Shown here: positions 1 through 7,279 of the stretch, in pieces
Layout: each line of letters opens with the position of its first letter
Position numbering within the stretch: position 1 is the stretch's first letter
Assembly: GCA_030066015.1 (NCBI GenBank)
Contig: JASJCL010000032.1
Location: forward strand, 1 to 64,000
Direction: 5' to 3'
DNA length: 64,000 nt
Source of the DNA: Desulfosarcinaceae bacterium
Lineage (GTDB): Bacteria; Desulfobacterota; Desulfobacteria; Desulfobacterales; Desulfosarcinaceae
Translations under genes and position numbers: made by a program
The notes under the pieces: model-generated
The model's database searches: none
Told to the model about the DNA's origin: nothing
What the model saw: the letters and a program-made list of their open reading frames with translations, nothing else

Positions 1-374
1 ACACGCTTCTCGAAAACCGGGTCGGTGAGGAGTCTGAATCCGTCGATGTTGATCATCAGGGAGCTGTGCCCCAGCCAGGTGGCCCGCAACTGGTTGTCGC
101 CCCTGTGATTGAAATGCGCCAGCTCCACGGGGCGTGAAGGGAGCTCGCTTTTCGGTGTGCGGCTGTTCTGGGTGAAGAGAAATGACCAGGTGGTGGCTAC
201 GGTGTCGGAAATGGACATAATGGGTCGACCTCCTCTTAGCTGCGTGACGCGCTGGTGGCCCTTGTCGGCGATCAATGCGCTTTCCCTGGATGCCCAGGCA
301 CCGGAACGGATGCAGTGGGTGAGCAGCAGGGCGCAGACGACACTGACCAGGATAAGGGGGATGATGGTTTTCAT
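1..374 (-). CDS. Membrane-anchored metallo-beta-lactamase-fold hydrolase (N-terminal part)
   Basis: This gene runs off the left edge of the window; only about 124 N-terminal residues are present. From the start at 374 the protein opens with a hydrophobic segment (about residues 3-19) that should act as a signal or membrane anchor. A WLGHSS motif and the phrase LLTDPVF follow; both are typical of the UlaG / NAPE-PLD-like branch of the metallo-beta-lactamase fold. The usual HxHxDH metal motif would lie beyond the edge. An internal ATG at 218 has a good GAGGAGG ribosome site, so a shorter cytoplasmic form is possible. It lies downstream of the TetR gene on the same strand with an operator-like site just ahead, so repression by that TetR is likely. 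The substrate is unknown. Confidence 0.75.
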   Translation of the reverse strand, partial: MKTIIPLILVSVVCALLLTHCIRSGAWASRESALIADKGHQRVTQLRGGRPIMSISDTVATTWSFLFTQNSRTPKSELPSRPVELAHFNHRGDNQLRATWLGHSSLMINIDGFRLLTDPVFEKR

Positions 375-396
375 TTTGGGCGCTCTTTGGCGATAT

Positions 397-416
397 ATAA
401 GTGAATGATCATTTAT
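397..416 (-). promoter_or_regulatory. Putative TetR operator, copy 1
   Basis: The site reads ATAAGTGAATGATCATTTAT on the plus strand and contains the perfect palindrome AATGATCATT. It matches the site at 1033-1052 (read on the other strand) at 17 of 20 positions. It lies about 23 bases upstream of the beta-lactamase-fold gene start at 374, so it is well placed to repress that gene. Confidence 0.6.
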
Positions 417-449
417 GGTTAGGATAAAATTTTTTCGTCTTGGGATGAT

Positions 450-1022
450 CTACAGCTTAATGGCGTCCCACGCCATGGTGAAGGCATCCTCGATGTTCTT
501 GTCCGTCATCTCGAACCCCTGACAAAGACGCGGATTGGCCAATACCATGACCGGGTGCCAGATGAAGACCTTCAGAATGTCCCGATCGACATCCTTGATG
601 ATCTTCTCGGCGATCCCTCGCTGGATCACCTGGGCGAGTGGCTCGAAAAAGCGCTCCAGCCTGGCATGGTCCACCTGGTCCGTGTAGGGAGAATTGCTGA
701 ATTGTTCCATATATCGAAAATAATCCAGGTGGTTGGAAATATGTTCGAAAAGATTGCGCCACACGATTTGCAGGGTGTCGCGGATGGGTCGGCCCTCGTC
801 GAAGTCCCGCAGAACCACCTGGCTCAGCTCTCGCTTGATCTCCACGTAGGTGGATACCAGGAGGGCCTCCTTGTTCTCGTAGTAGACATAGAGGGTTGCC
901 GGAGAGACCTTGGCCTCCTTGGCGATCTTCGAGACGCTGCTGGCGGCGAAGCCGATCTCGTTGACCAGTTTGACCGTGGCGCCGAAGAGGGCCGCAATCT
1001 TGTCGTCATCCTTGGTTCTCAT
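450..1022 (-). CDS. TetR/AcrR family transcriptional regulator
   Basis: This is a 190-residue protein of typical TetR size. The N-terminal helix-turn-helix covers about residues 8-54, with the family pattern of a variable helix, a VSKIAKEAKVS recognition region and the TLYVYYENKEALL stretch. The C-terminal ligand domain is divergent and contains an FIWHP segment. The ATG at 1022 is directly preceded by an operator-like repeat, so autoregulation is likely. The metallo-beta-lactamase-fold gene follows on the same strand, 75 bases downstream, behind a second copy of the site. The ligand cannot be told from sequence. Confidence 0.88.
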   Translation of the reverse strand: MRTKDDDKIAALFGATVKLVNEIGFAASSVSKIAKEAKVSPATLYVYYENKEALLVSTYVEIKRELSQVVLRDFDEGRPIRDTLQIVWRNLFEHISNHLDYFRYMEQFSNSPYTDQVDHARLERFFEPLAQVIQRGIAEKIIKDVDRDILKVFIWHPVMVLANPRLCQGFEMTDKNIEDAFTMAWDAIKL

Positions 1023-1032
1023 GGTGGCTAAA

Positions 1033-1052
1033 ATAAACGTTCATTCATTTAT
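1033..1052 (-). promoter_or_regulatory. Putative TetR operator, copy 2 (autoregulatory)
   Basis: On the minus strand the site reads ATAAATGAATGAACGTTTAT. It sits 11-30 bases upstream of the tetR start codon and matches the site at 397-416 at 17 of 20 positions. Two near-identical sites, one in front of tetR and one in front of its neighbour, are what a local TetR regulon should look like. Binding is inferred. Confidence 0.6.
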
Positions 1053-1160
1053 AGTCAAGCGATTTTTTCACCTTCGCGCGGCTGCCGGCCGCTTGATTTT
1101 GGGCCCGGCAGTTATAGTTTTTTACCAAACCGCTTGAACGCTTACTTTCTGTGAGGTGGC

Positions 1161-1637
1161 ATGAAGGTCTTCCGAAACCTTGGGGTTGCAGCCGCGATGA
1201 TCTGCATCTTGTCTATCGGGGGCACCACGGCGGCCCTCGGAGCCGCTATCGTCGCCGTGGACCGGCATCTCGTGCGGTATGCCTCGGGAGTGGTCTACGA
1301 TACGGAATCCGGACTCGAGTGGTACGCGGGACCGGATCGGGGGATGAGCTGGCTGGAGGCCAGCCGCTGGGTGACGGCCCTTGGCATTGCCGGGGGCGGA
1401 TGGCGGATGCCGACCCGTCGTGAGGTGAAAACCCTCCACTACATCGGTGACGGGATCAACAACATGACCCACCTGCTCTACTCGACCGGGTACTGGATCT
1501 GGGCCGGGCGGGAGCCTTCATCCGCATCCCGCTGGATCTTCAGTTACAGCTACGGGGGAGAGGGCTGGCACGGCGAGGCACCGCCCGACGGCGGTCGTGC
1601 GCTGGCGGTTCGCCCCCGGAGGGGGCCCCATCCCTGA
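1161..1637 (+). CDS. Exported DUF1566 (Lcl C-terminal-like) domain protein
   Basis: This is a 158-residue protein with a signal peptide (a hydrophobic run at about residues 8-28 ending in small residues). The body has the DUF1566 signature: TESGLEWYAG, then WLEASRWVTALG, then GWRMPTRREVKTL, then a Trp/Tyr-rich segment ending in an AVRP-like stretch. In known members this is a sugar-binding-like C-type-lectin-related fold of unclear role in secreted or surface proteins. The protein is small and holds just one copy of the domain. It is convergent with the lipoprotein gene that ends six bases away. Confidence 0.7.
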   Translation: MKVFRNLGVAAAMICILSIGGTTAALGAAIVAVDRHLVRYASGVVYDTESGLEWYAGPDRGMSWLEASRWVTALGIAGGGWRMPTRREVKTLHYIGDGINNMTHLLYSTGYWIWAGREPSSASRWIFSYSYGGEGWHGEAPPDGGRALAVRPRRGPHP

Positions 1638-1642
1638 AGGGA

Positions 1643-2650
1643 TCACAACCGCCATCCCCAGAATTCCAGGAACGACTCGAAATGCCACATGTTGGAGGCG
1701 TCCCGGTTCCACGGCTTGAGGCTGGTGTAGAAGGGATTGTCGGTTTCGGCCGGATCGGCGTAGGCTTTGTCGGTGCCGACGAAAAGGTCGAGACTGGCCC
1801 AGCTGAGGAGCAGGGTTTCCCAGAACTTCACCGAGCCTTTGACATGACCCTTGAGGAACCCCTCCTTGTGATAGAGGCTCGTGGTGCGGCCGTTGAGGGG
1901 AAGGCGCTCCAGTTCCGCCACCGGAACCAGTGCCGTGGGCCGCAGATCGTAGCCGTCGCCCGCTGTCGGCACCCCGTCGGCGACGACCCGCAGATCCATG
2001 ACCCGGTGCACCTCGGGCCGCAGGGACACCAGGAGGCGGGGGCTCTCCATTCCGCTCAGATCCAGGCGGGCGGGCAGTCTCTCACCATACTTCTTGAGAA
2101 CCCCCTCCGGCCAGTTGTCGGGGTAGTGCGCTTCCGGCAGGTGGGAGGTGGGCGTGAAGGCCATATAGCAGCCGCAGGTGTGTACGGTGGTGAAGAGGAC
2201 CGGACGCTCGGCCGCATCCAGGGTCACCACCACCATGAGCCCCACGTTGCGGCCGGCGGTCAGATTGAAGGGCAGCAGGTTGAAGGGAATGGCGGCAAAG
2301 TGGATGCGGTAGATGAGGTTGGTGTAGCTGCCCCGAGCGGTGGTGAACTGTCGCACCTGGGTGTAGATGGTGGGCTTGTCGGGGTCGATGGTGATCCTCT
2401 CCCGACCGTAGTTGTCGTAGCCGGCGGTGGGCGTGCCGATGCGGTTGTAGGGCTTCTCGCTGCCGTGGGCGACGAAAAGGGGCGCGTGGCGCCACAAGAC
2501 CTCATCGCCGCCCGCTTCCGTCCGAGGCGTGTAGAGGGCCAGGCGCTCCTCCTCCGGCAGGGGCCAGTGGTGGGCGCAGCCGGTCATAAGCGCCATGGCC
2601 AGCAGTAGGACGAGGAGGAACCATAAGGATTTCGGGTGTCGGTTGGGCAT
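1643..2650 (-). CDS. Lipoprotein of unknown function
   Basis: The start at 2650 is chosen because it has a strong AGGAGG ribosome site eight bases upstream and begins a clean lipoprotein signal; a longer in-frame version would begin inside untranslated spacer. The protein is 335 residues. Residues 9-24 are hydrophobic and end in the lipobox LMTGC (Cys25), so it should be anchored to a membrane from the periplasm. The mature part has no domain I recognise; it holds a HTCGCYMAF segment and a Trp/Phe-rich tail. It is the last gene on the strand after lipA, 38 bases downstream, and may be read through from the glycine-cleavage operon. Confidence 0.72.
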   Translation of the reverse strand: MPNRHPKSLWFLLVLLLAMALMTGCAHHWPLPEEERLALYTPRTEAGGDEVLWRHAPLFVAHGSEKPYNRIGTPTAGYDNYGRERITIDPDKPTIYTQVRQFTTARGSYTNLIYRIHFAAIPFNLLPFNLTAGRNVGLMVVVTLDAAERPVLFTTVHTCGCYMAFTPTSHLPEAHYPDNWPEGVLKKYGERLPARLDLSGMESPRLLVSLRPEVHRVMDLRVVADGVPTAGDGYDLRPTALVPVAELERLPLNGRTTSLYHKEGFLKGHVKGSVKFWETLLLSWASLDLFVGTDKAYADPAETDNPFYTSLKPWNRDASNMWHFESFLEFWGWRL

Positions 2651-2688
2651 CACTTCCTCCTTTTCGCTTCGGTATGGTTCCGCGGGGC

Positions 2689-3615
2689 CTAATCCGGCGC
2701 TGGGGGTGGGTGACATCCCGCCGTCCGATTGGCATCGGGCGCCATCTGCTCGAACACCTCGCGGGCGTGGTAGGAACTGCGAACGAAGGGGCCGCTGGCC
2801 ACCTGGTCGAAACCCAGCGCTTCGGCGTGGGCGCCGAGCTCCGCGAACGTTTCGGGCGGAACGTAGCGTGCCACGGGCAGGTGCGCTTTGGTGGGCTGCA
2901 AGTACTGGCCCAGGGTGAGGATCCGGCAGCCGGTGGCGTGGATGTCGGCAATGGTGGCCTCTATTTCATCACGGGTCTCTCCCAGCCCGAGCATGAGTCC
3001 CGACTTGGCCGGGATGCCGGCGGGATGCCGCGCCACACGCGTCAGCAGGGTCAGGGAACGCTGGTAGCTCGCCTGGGGCCGCACGCTGGCGTAGAGACGG
3101 GGAACGGTCTCCACATTGTGGTTGAGAACCTGCGGTTTGGCGGCGATCACCGTTTCCAGCGCCTGGGCATCTCCCTGGAGATCGGGGATGAGCACCTCCA
3201 CCTTGACGCCCGCTATCGCTTGATGCAACGCCGCGATGGTGGCGGCGAAGTGGGCGGCGCCGCCATCGGGCAGATCGTCCCGGGTCACCGAGGTCACCAC
3301 CACATAGCGCAGCCCCAAGGCGGCCGCTGCCGCGGCGACCCGCTCCGGTTCCTCCGGGTCGAGGGGGGCCTGGGGGCCGAAGTCGACGTTACAAAAACGG
3401 CAGTTGCGGGTGCAGCGATCCCCCATAATGAGGAAAGTGGCCGTGCGGCTGGAGAAGCACTCGAACTGATTGGGGCAGGCGGCCTCCTGGCAGACGGTGT
3501 GGAGCCGACCTTGGCGAATCAGACCGCGCACCCGCTCATACTCCGGGCCGCTGGGCAGCTTGCGCCTGAGCCAGCGGGGTTTGCGGGACCTTTTCTCTGT
3601 GGTCGTGGATGTCAT
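2689..3615 (-). CDS. lipA: Lipoyl synthase
   Basis: LipA is a radical-SAM enzyme that inserts two sulfur atoms into the octanoyl group carried on lipoyl domains such as GcvH. The 308-residue protein shows both iron-sulfur motifs: Cys42, Cys47 and Cys53 for the auxiliary cluster (CxxxxCPNxxxC) and Cys68, Cys72 and Cys75 for the radical-SAM cluster (CxxxCxxC). The conserved RSSYHA near the C-terminus supplies the serine ligand. It lies downstream of gcvPB on the same strand with a 230-base gap that holds two strong hairpins. No octanoyl transferase (lipB/lipM) was found in the window, so that step must be encoded elsewhere. Confidence 0.96.
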   Translation of the reverse strand: MTSTTTEKRSRKPRWLRRKLPSGPEYERVRGLIRQGRLHTVCQEAACPNQFECFSSRTATFLIMGDRCTRNCRFCNVDFGPQAPLDPEEPERVAAAAAALGLRYVVVTSVTRDDLPDGGAAHFAATIAALHQAIAGVKVEVLIPDLQGDAQALETVIAAKPQVLNHNVETVPRLYASVRPQASYQRSLTLLTRVARHPAGIPAKSGLMLGLGETRDEIEATIADIHATGCRILTLGQYLQPTKAHLPVARYVPPETFAELGAHAEALGFDQVASGPFVRSSYHAREVFEQMAPDANRTAGCHPPPAPD

Positions 3616-3723
3616 GGCGACCTTTCGTTGGCGGGCAATGTAGCGCTAAACGTAAGCGTGTTTACGGAAAAGTCGAGCGTCCCCACCGCAGCTGGCAATC
3701 GTGGCGTCCTTTCTGCGGGGAGG

Positions 3724-3754
3724 CCGCTGCGTCCGCTTCGGTTGGACGCAGCGG
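3724..3754. other. Strong hairpin between gcvPB and lipA (inner)
   Basis: A perfect 11-base inverted repeat (CCGCTGCGTCC / GGACGCAGCGG) encloses a nine-base loop. There is no T-run on either side, so it is not a standard terminator. It lies in the gcvPB-lipA gap and would be part of a gcv-lipA transcript. Confidence 0.7.
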
Positions 3755-3777
3755 TGATTTACCGAATCCACCAACAG

Positions 3778-3813
3778 CTTGCCCCCGATGCAGCGGTTCG
3801 CACCGGGGGCAAG
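3778..3813. other. Strong hairpin between gcvPB and lipA (outer)
   Basis: A perfect 10-base inverted repeat (CTTGCCCCCG / CGGGGGCAAG) has a 16-base loop and lies 32 bases after the gcvPB stop codon. It lacks a clear T-tract in the direction of transcription. It could be a factor-dependent terminator, an RNA-processing site or an end-protecting structure that lowers lipA relative to gcv expression. Confidence 0.65.
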
Positions 3814-3845
3814 TTGTTCATGTCGTCAACTGATCTACAGTTACA

Positions 3846-5324
3846 CTAGCCGCATAGACACGGTTTGCGTGCGGCCAGGGTCTCGTCCAGGCGGCCCAGC
3901 TTGGGGTTGCGGGGCGCCTGGTGGAGCAGGTCGGGATGCTCCCGCGCCTCCTCGGCGATGGCCCGCATCGCCGCGATAAAGCGGTCCAGGGTCTCCTTGT
4001 TCTCCGATTCAGTGGGTTCGATCATGATGGCACCGTGGACCACCAGGGGGAAGTAGACCGTTGGTGGATGGAAGCCGTAGTCCATGAGGCGTTTGGCCAT
4101 ATCCAGGGTGGCCACCTTGTGCTGCTCCTGATACTTGTCGGTGAAGACGCACTCGTGCATACAGACGCGGTCGAAGGGCAGGTGGAAGACCTCCTTGAGG
4201 CTCTCCTTGATGTAGTTGGCGTTGAGCACGGCCAGCTGGCTGGCCTTCTTGAGAAAGGGCCCCATGCTGAGGACGTAGCTGTACGCCCGCACCAGAACGC
4301 CGAAGTTGCCGTAGAAGGCATGGACTTTGCCAACGCTCTGGGGATAGTCCTCGTCCCACCGGTAGGTGTCGCCCTCTTTGACCACCCGCGGCACGGGCAG
4401 GAAGGGACGCAGGGCCTCGGTGACGCATACCGGCCCGGCGCCGGGACCGCCGCCGCCGTGGGGCGTAGAGAAGGTCTTGTGCAGGTTGAGGTGCAGAACG
4501 TCCACGCCGACGTCGGCCATGTTGACGATGCCCATGACGGCATTCATGTTGGCCCCGTCGCCGTAGATGAGGCCGCCCTTGGCATGGATCACCTCGGCCA
4601 CCTCCTTGATGTTGTTTTCGAAGAGGCCCAAGGTATTGGGGTTGGTGATCATGATCCCGGCGGTGTCCTCGTCCATGAGCTCGTCCACCATCTCCGGGGT
4701 GAGGATGCCGTCCTCACCCGAGGCCAGGGGAATCGACTTGAAGCCGCACAGGGCGGCGCTGGCCGGGTTTGTGCCATGGGCGGTGTCGGGAATGAGGACC
4801 TTGTGGCGCGGCTTGCCTTGGGCCTTGTGGTAGGCGGCGAAGATCAACATGCCGGTCAGTTCGCCGTGGGAGCCCGCCGCTGGCTGCAGGCTGATGGCCG
4901 GCAGTCCGGTTACCTCGGCCAGGTAGCGCTCCAGGTCGTAGAGCAGTTTGAGGGCTCCCTGGCTGAGGCTTTCGGGCAGCAGGGGATGGGATCCGGCGAA
5001 GCCGGGCAGGGCCGCCTGACGCTCATTGATCTTGGGGTTGTACTTCATGGTGCAGGAGCCCAGGGGGTACATGTTGCTGTCGACCCCGAAATTCCACTGG
5101 GAGAGGCGTGTAAAGTGGCGCACCACGTCCAGTTCGCTGAGGTTGGGCCAGTCGGGGCCGTCGCCCACAAGTTCGCTGTCCAAGGGACTCATCAACACGT
5201 CGCTCTCCGGAACGCTCATGCCGCAGCGTCCTTCGGCGCCCTGCTCCCAGAGGAGGGGTTCGTTGAAGATCAGACCGGTGGTGCCGGTGGGCATCCAGGT
5301 GGTTTCTGAGGATGTGTGGCTCAT
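3846..5324 (-). CDS. gcvPB: Glycine dehydrogenase (decarboxylating) subunit 2
   Basis: This is the C-terminal half of the split P-protein of the glycine cleavage system, the PLP enzyme that decarboxylates glycine and passes the aminomethyl group to lipoylated GcvH. At 492 residues it has the usual length for the separate subunit. The PLP lysine is Lys283 in HLNLHKTFSTPHGGGGPG. TAHGTNPASA, YGDGANMNA and a MIEPTESE segment are family hallmarks. The ATG overlaps the gcvPA stop codon in an ATGA junction, so the two subunits are translationally coupled and presumably made in equal amounts. Confidence 0.96.
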   Translation of the reverse strand: MSHTSSETTWMPTGTTGLIFNEPLLWEQGAEGRCGMSVPESDVLMSPLDSELVGDGPDWPNLSELDVVRHFTRLSQWNFGVDSNMYPLGSCTMKYNPKINERQAALPGFAGSHPLLPESLSQGALKLLYDLERYLAEVTGLPAISLQPAAGSHGELTGMLIFAAYHKAQGKPRHKVLIPDTAHGTNPASAALCGFKSIPLASGEDGILTPEMVDELMDEDTAGIMITNPNTLGLFENNIKEVAEVIHAKGGLIYGDGANMNAVMGIVNMADVGVDVLHLNLHKTFSTPHGGGGPGAGPVCVTEALRPFLPVPRVVKEGDTYRWDEDYPQSVGKVHAFYGNFGVLVRAYSYVLSMGPFLKKASQLAVLNANYIKESLKEVFHLPFDRVCMHECVFTDKYQEQHKVATLDMAKRLMDYGFHPPTVYFPLVVHGAIMIEPTESENKETLDRFIAAMRAIAEEAREHPDLLHQAPRNPKLGRLDETLAARKPCLCG

Positions 5325-6655
5325 GCGCTCACCTCCTTGACGAGAAGATCCATGTCGCTCTTCGAGGCCGTCTCCGTGGCGCAGAAGAGGTAGTGGTCGG
5401 CCAGCTCTGGGTAGTAGGACGCGATGGGCAGACCGGCGACGATCCGTTTTTCCAGAAGGGCGTCCCGCCTCGCGGCGAAGCCCGCCGGCGCCTTGACCAC
5501 GAACTCGTTGAAGCTGGCGGCGGCGAAGGGCACTTCGAAGCCGGCGCCTTTCAAACCGGCCTTGAGGTACTCGGCCTTGTCGTGGTTGAGCTGCGCCAGA
5601 CCGCGGACGCAGGTGCCTCCTAGGGCGGCCATGTACATCACCGAGGCGGTGGCGCAGAGGCCCTGGTTGCTGCAGATATTGCTGGTGGCCCGCTCGCGGC
5701 GGATGTGCTGCTCGCGGGTGGAGAGGGTCAGCACGAAGCCCGACTTGCCGTCCACGTCCACGGTTTTGCCCACCAGACGACCGGGCATGTTGCGGACATA
5801 TTTCTGTTTCGCGGAGAACATCCCCAAGCCCGGTCCGCCGAAGCTGCGCGGAATTCCGAAGCTCTGGCCCTCGCCGCAGGCGATGTCGGCCCCCTGACTA
5901 CCGGGATTCTTCAGCAGTCCGTAGGCCAGCGGTTCACTGAAGCCGACCACGAAGAGGGTTTTCTTGTCGCTGTGGATGGTCTCTCCGATCTGCTTCAGAT
6001 CCTCGATGCAACCGAAGAAGTTGGGTGACTGCACCGCCACCCCGGCGATCTCCGACAAATCGCCCACAGCGGAGAGGTCGGTGCGTCCGTCAGCACCGAA
6101 GGGCAACTCTACCACCTCGAAGTCGGTGGGGGCGAAATAGGTGGCCACCACCTGGCGGTAGAGCGGATGGATCGCCTTGGAGACGACCACTTTCTTGCGC
6201 TTGGTGACCCGGATGCTCATGAGCAGTGCTTCCGCCAATGCTGAAGCGCCATCGTACATGGAGGCGTTGGTGACATCCATGCCCAGCAGACGGGTGACCA
6301 GGGTTTGATACTCGTAGATGGTCTGCAGGGTGCCCTGACTGATCTCCGGCTGATAGGGCGTGTAGGCGGTGAATATCTCCGAGCGCAGCAGCAGTTGCCG
6401 GCTGATTTCGGGGATGAAGTGGTCGTAGCTGCCCGCACCGATGTAGACCTTGTAGCGCGGTGCGGCGCCCATGGTATCGGCCAAGCCGTCCATGTGGGTA
6501 TTGAGGTCCCACTCGGTGAGGGGAGCGGGCAGGTCCAATTCGCCCTCTCGGCGACAGTTCGCGGGAATATCTTCGAACAGCTGATCGATACTCTCCGCGC
6601 CGACCAACGCCAACATCTGGGCGATGTCTTCACTTGTGTGCGGCAGATAGCGCAT
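5321..6655 (-). CDS. gcvPA: Glycine dehydrogenase (decarboxylating) subunit 1
   Basis: This is the N-terminal half of the split glycine decarboxylase. I start it at 6655 (MRYLPHTSEDI), which has an AAAGGA ribosome site and matches the family N-terminus; an upstream in-frame ATG adds eight unlikely residues. The 444-residue protein has the family sequence YTPYQPEISQGTLQ and the MYDGASALAEA segment. Subunit 1 has no PLP lysine, consistent with the split enzyme being a heterotetramer in which subunit 2 carries the cofactor. It is preceded by a repeat-containing spacer of 164 bases after gcvH. Confidence 0.95.
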   Translation of the reverse strand: MRYLPHTSEDIAQMLALVGAESIDQLFEDIPANCRREGELDLPAPLTEWDLNTHMDGLADTMGAAPRYKVYIGAGSYDHFIPEISRQLLLRSEIFTAYTPYQPEISQGTLQTIYEYQTLVTRLLGMDVTNASMYDGASALAEALLMSIRVTKRKKVVVSKAIHPLYRQVVATYFAPTDFEVVELPFGADGRTDLSAVGDLSEIAGVAVQSPNFFGCIEDLKQIGETIHSDKKTLFVVGFSEPLAYGLLKNPGSQGADIACGEGQSFGIPRSFGGPGLGMFSAKQKYVRNMPGRLVGKTVDVDGKSGFVLTLSTREQHIRRERATSNICSNQGLCATASVMYMAALGGTCVRGLAQLNHDKAEYLKAGLKGAGFEVPFAAASFNEFVVKAPAGFAARRDALLEKRIVAGLPIASYYPELADHYLFCATETASKSDMDLLVKEVSA

Positions 6656-6724
6656 CGTTCTATCCTTTCTTGCTTGCAACCGAGGCGTCGCTTTCAGGAA
6701 CAGCGGCGCCTACCCGATGGCGAT

Positions 6725-6783
6725 GGCCCCATGCCAACAGCTTGGGCCCCATGCCGGCGGCTTGGGCCCCATGCCAACGGGCA
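6725..6783. repeat. 20-base tandem repeat, about three copies, in the gcvH-gcvPA spacer
   Basis: Three copies of a unit close to GGGCCCCATGCCAACAGCTT follow each other at 6725-6743, 6744-6763 and 6764-6783. The middle copy has GGCGG in place of AACAG and the last copy diverges at its end. The array lies inside the gcv operon between two genes on the same strand, so it will be transcribed. No gene is encoded by it. Confidence 0.8.
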
Positions 6784-6795
6784 GTAGCTGCCCGT
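6777..6795. other. Perfect hairpin at the edge of the repeat
   Basis: ACGGGCAG and CTGCCCGT form an eight-base perfect stem around a three-base TAG loop. It begins in the last repeat copy. There is no T-run. In the gcv message it lies 25 bases after the gcvH stop codon and may protect the 3' end of the gcvH portion. Confidence 0.6.
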
Positions 6796-6819
6796 CGCCC
6801 TGAACACTGGGAATATGGG

Positions 6820-7218
6820 CTAGCCTTCCAGTGACGCCAGATAGGCACTCTTATCCATCAGTGCCTCGAACTCGGCCATATCGGCGATCTTGATCTTTAC
6901 CATCCAGCCGCCGCCGTACGGGGCGCTGTTGACCTGTTCGGGCGCGTCCTCCAATTCGGCGTTGATCTCCACAATCTCGCCGCCCAGGGGCATGTAGAGT
7001 TCCGAGACCGCTTTGACCGACTCCACCGAGCCGAACTCTTCACCCTTGTCGAAAGTACTGCCTGTCTCGGGCAGTTCCACGAAGACGATGTCGCCCAGCT
7101 GGTCCTGGGCGTAGTCGCTGATGCCGATGGTGGCCACATCGCCGTCAAGTTTGGCCCACTCATGGTCGTCGGTGTACTTCACATCTTCGGGCAGGTTCAG
7201 TTCATTGATCTCTTTCAT
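6820..7218 (-). CDS. gcvH: Glycine cleavage system H protein
   Basis: GcvH is the mobile lipoyl carrier that shuttles the aminomethyl intermediate between the P, T and L proteins. The 132-residue length is normal. The lipoylation site is Lys69 in FGSVESVKAVSELYMP, and the flanking GDIVFVELPETG and NSAPYGGGWMVKI are typical. It lies 61 bases after gcvT on the same strand. LipA, encoded further down the operon, would act on it. Confidence 0.97.
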   Translation of the reverse strand: MKEINELNLPEDVKYTDDHEWAKLDGDVATIGISDYAQDQLGDIVFVELPETGSTFDKGEEFGSVESVKAVSELYMPLGGEIVEINAELEDAPEQVNSAPYGGGWMVKIKIADMAEFEALMDKSAYLASLEG

Positions 7219-7279
7219 CCTCGTCCTCCTTGGGTGGGGTTCTGCTGCGATGATTAACGCGGGCAGAACAATGAATGGG

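Noticed and set aside
1682-2608. Long plus-strand frame opposite the lipoprotein gene
   Set aside because: It is an antisense shadow in a GC-rich gene; the minus-strand lipoprotein has a signal peptide, lipobox and ribosome site.
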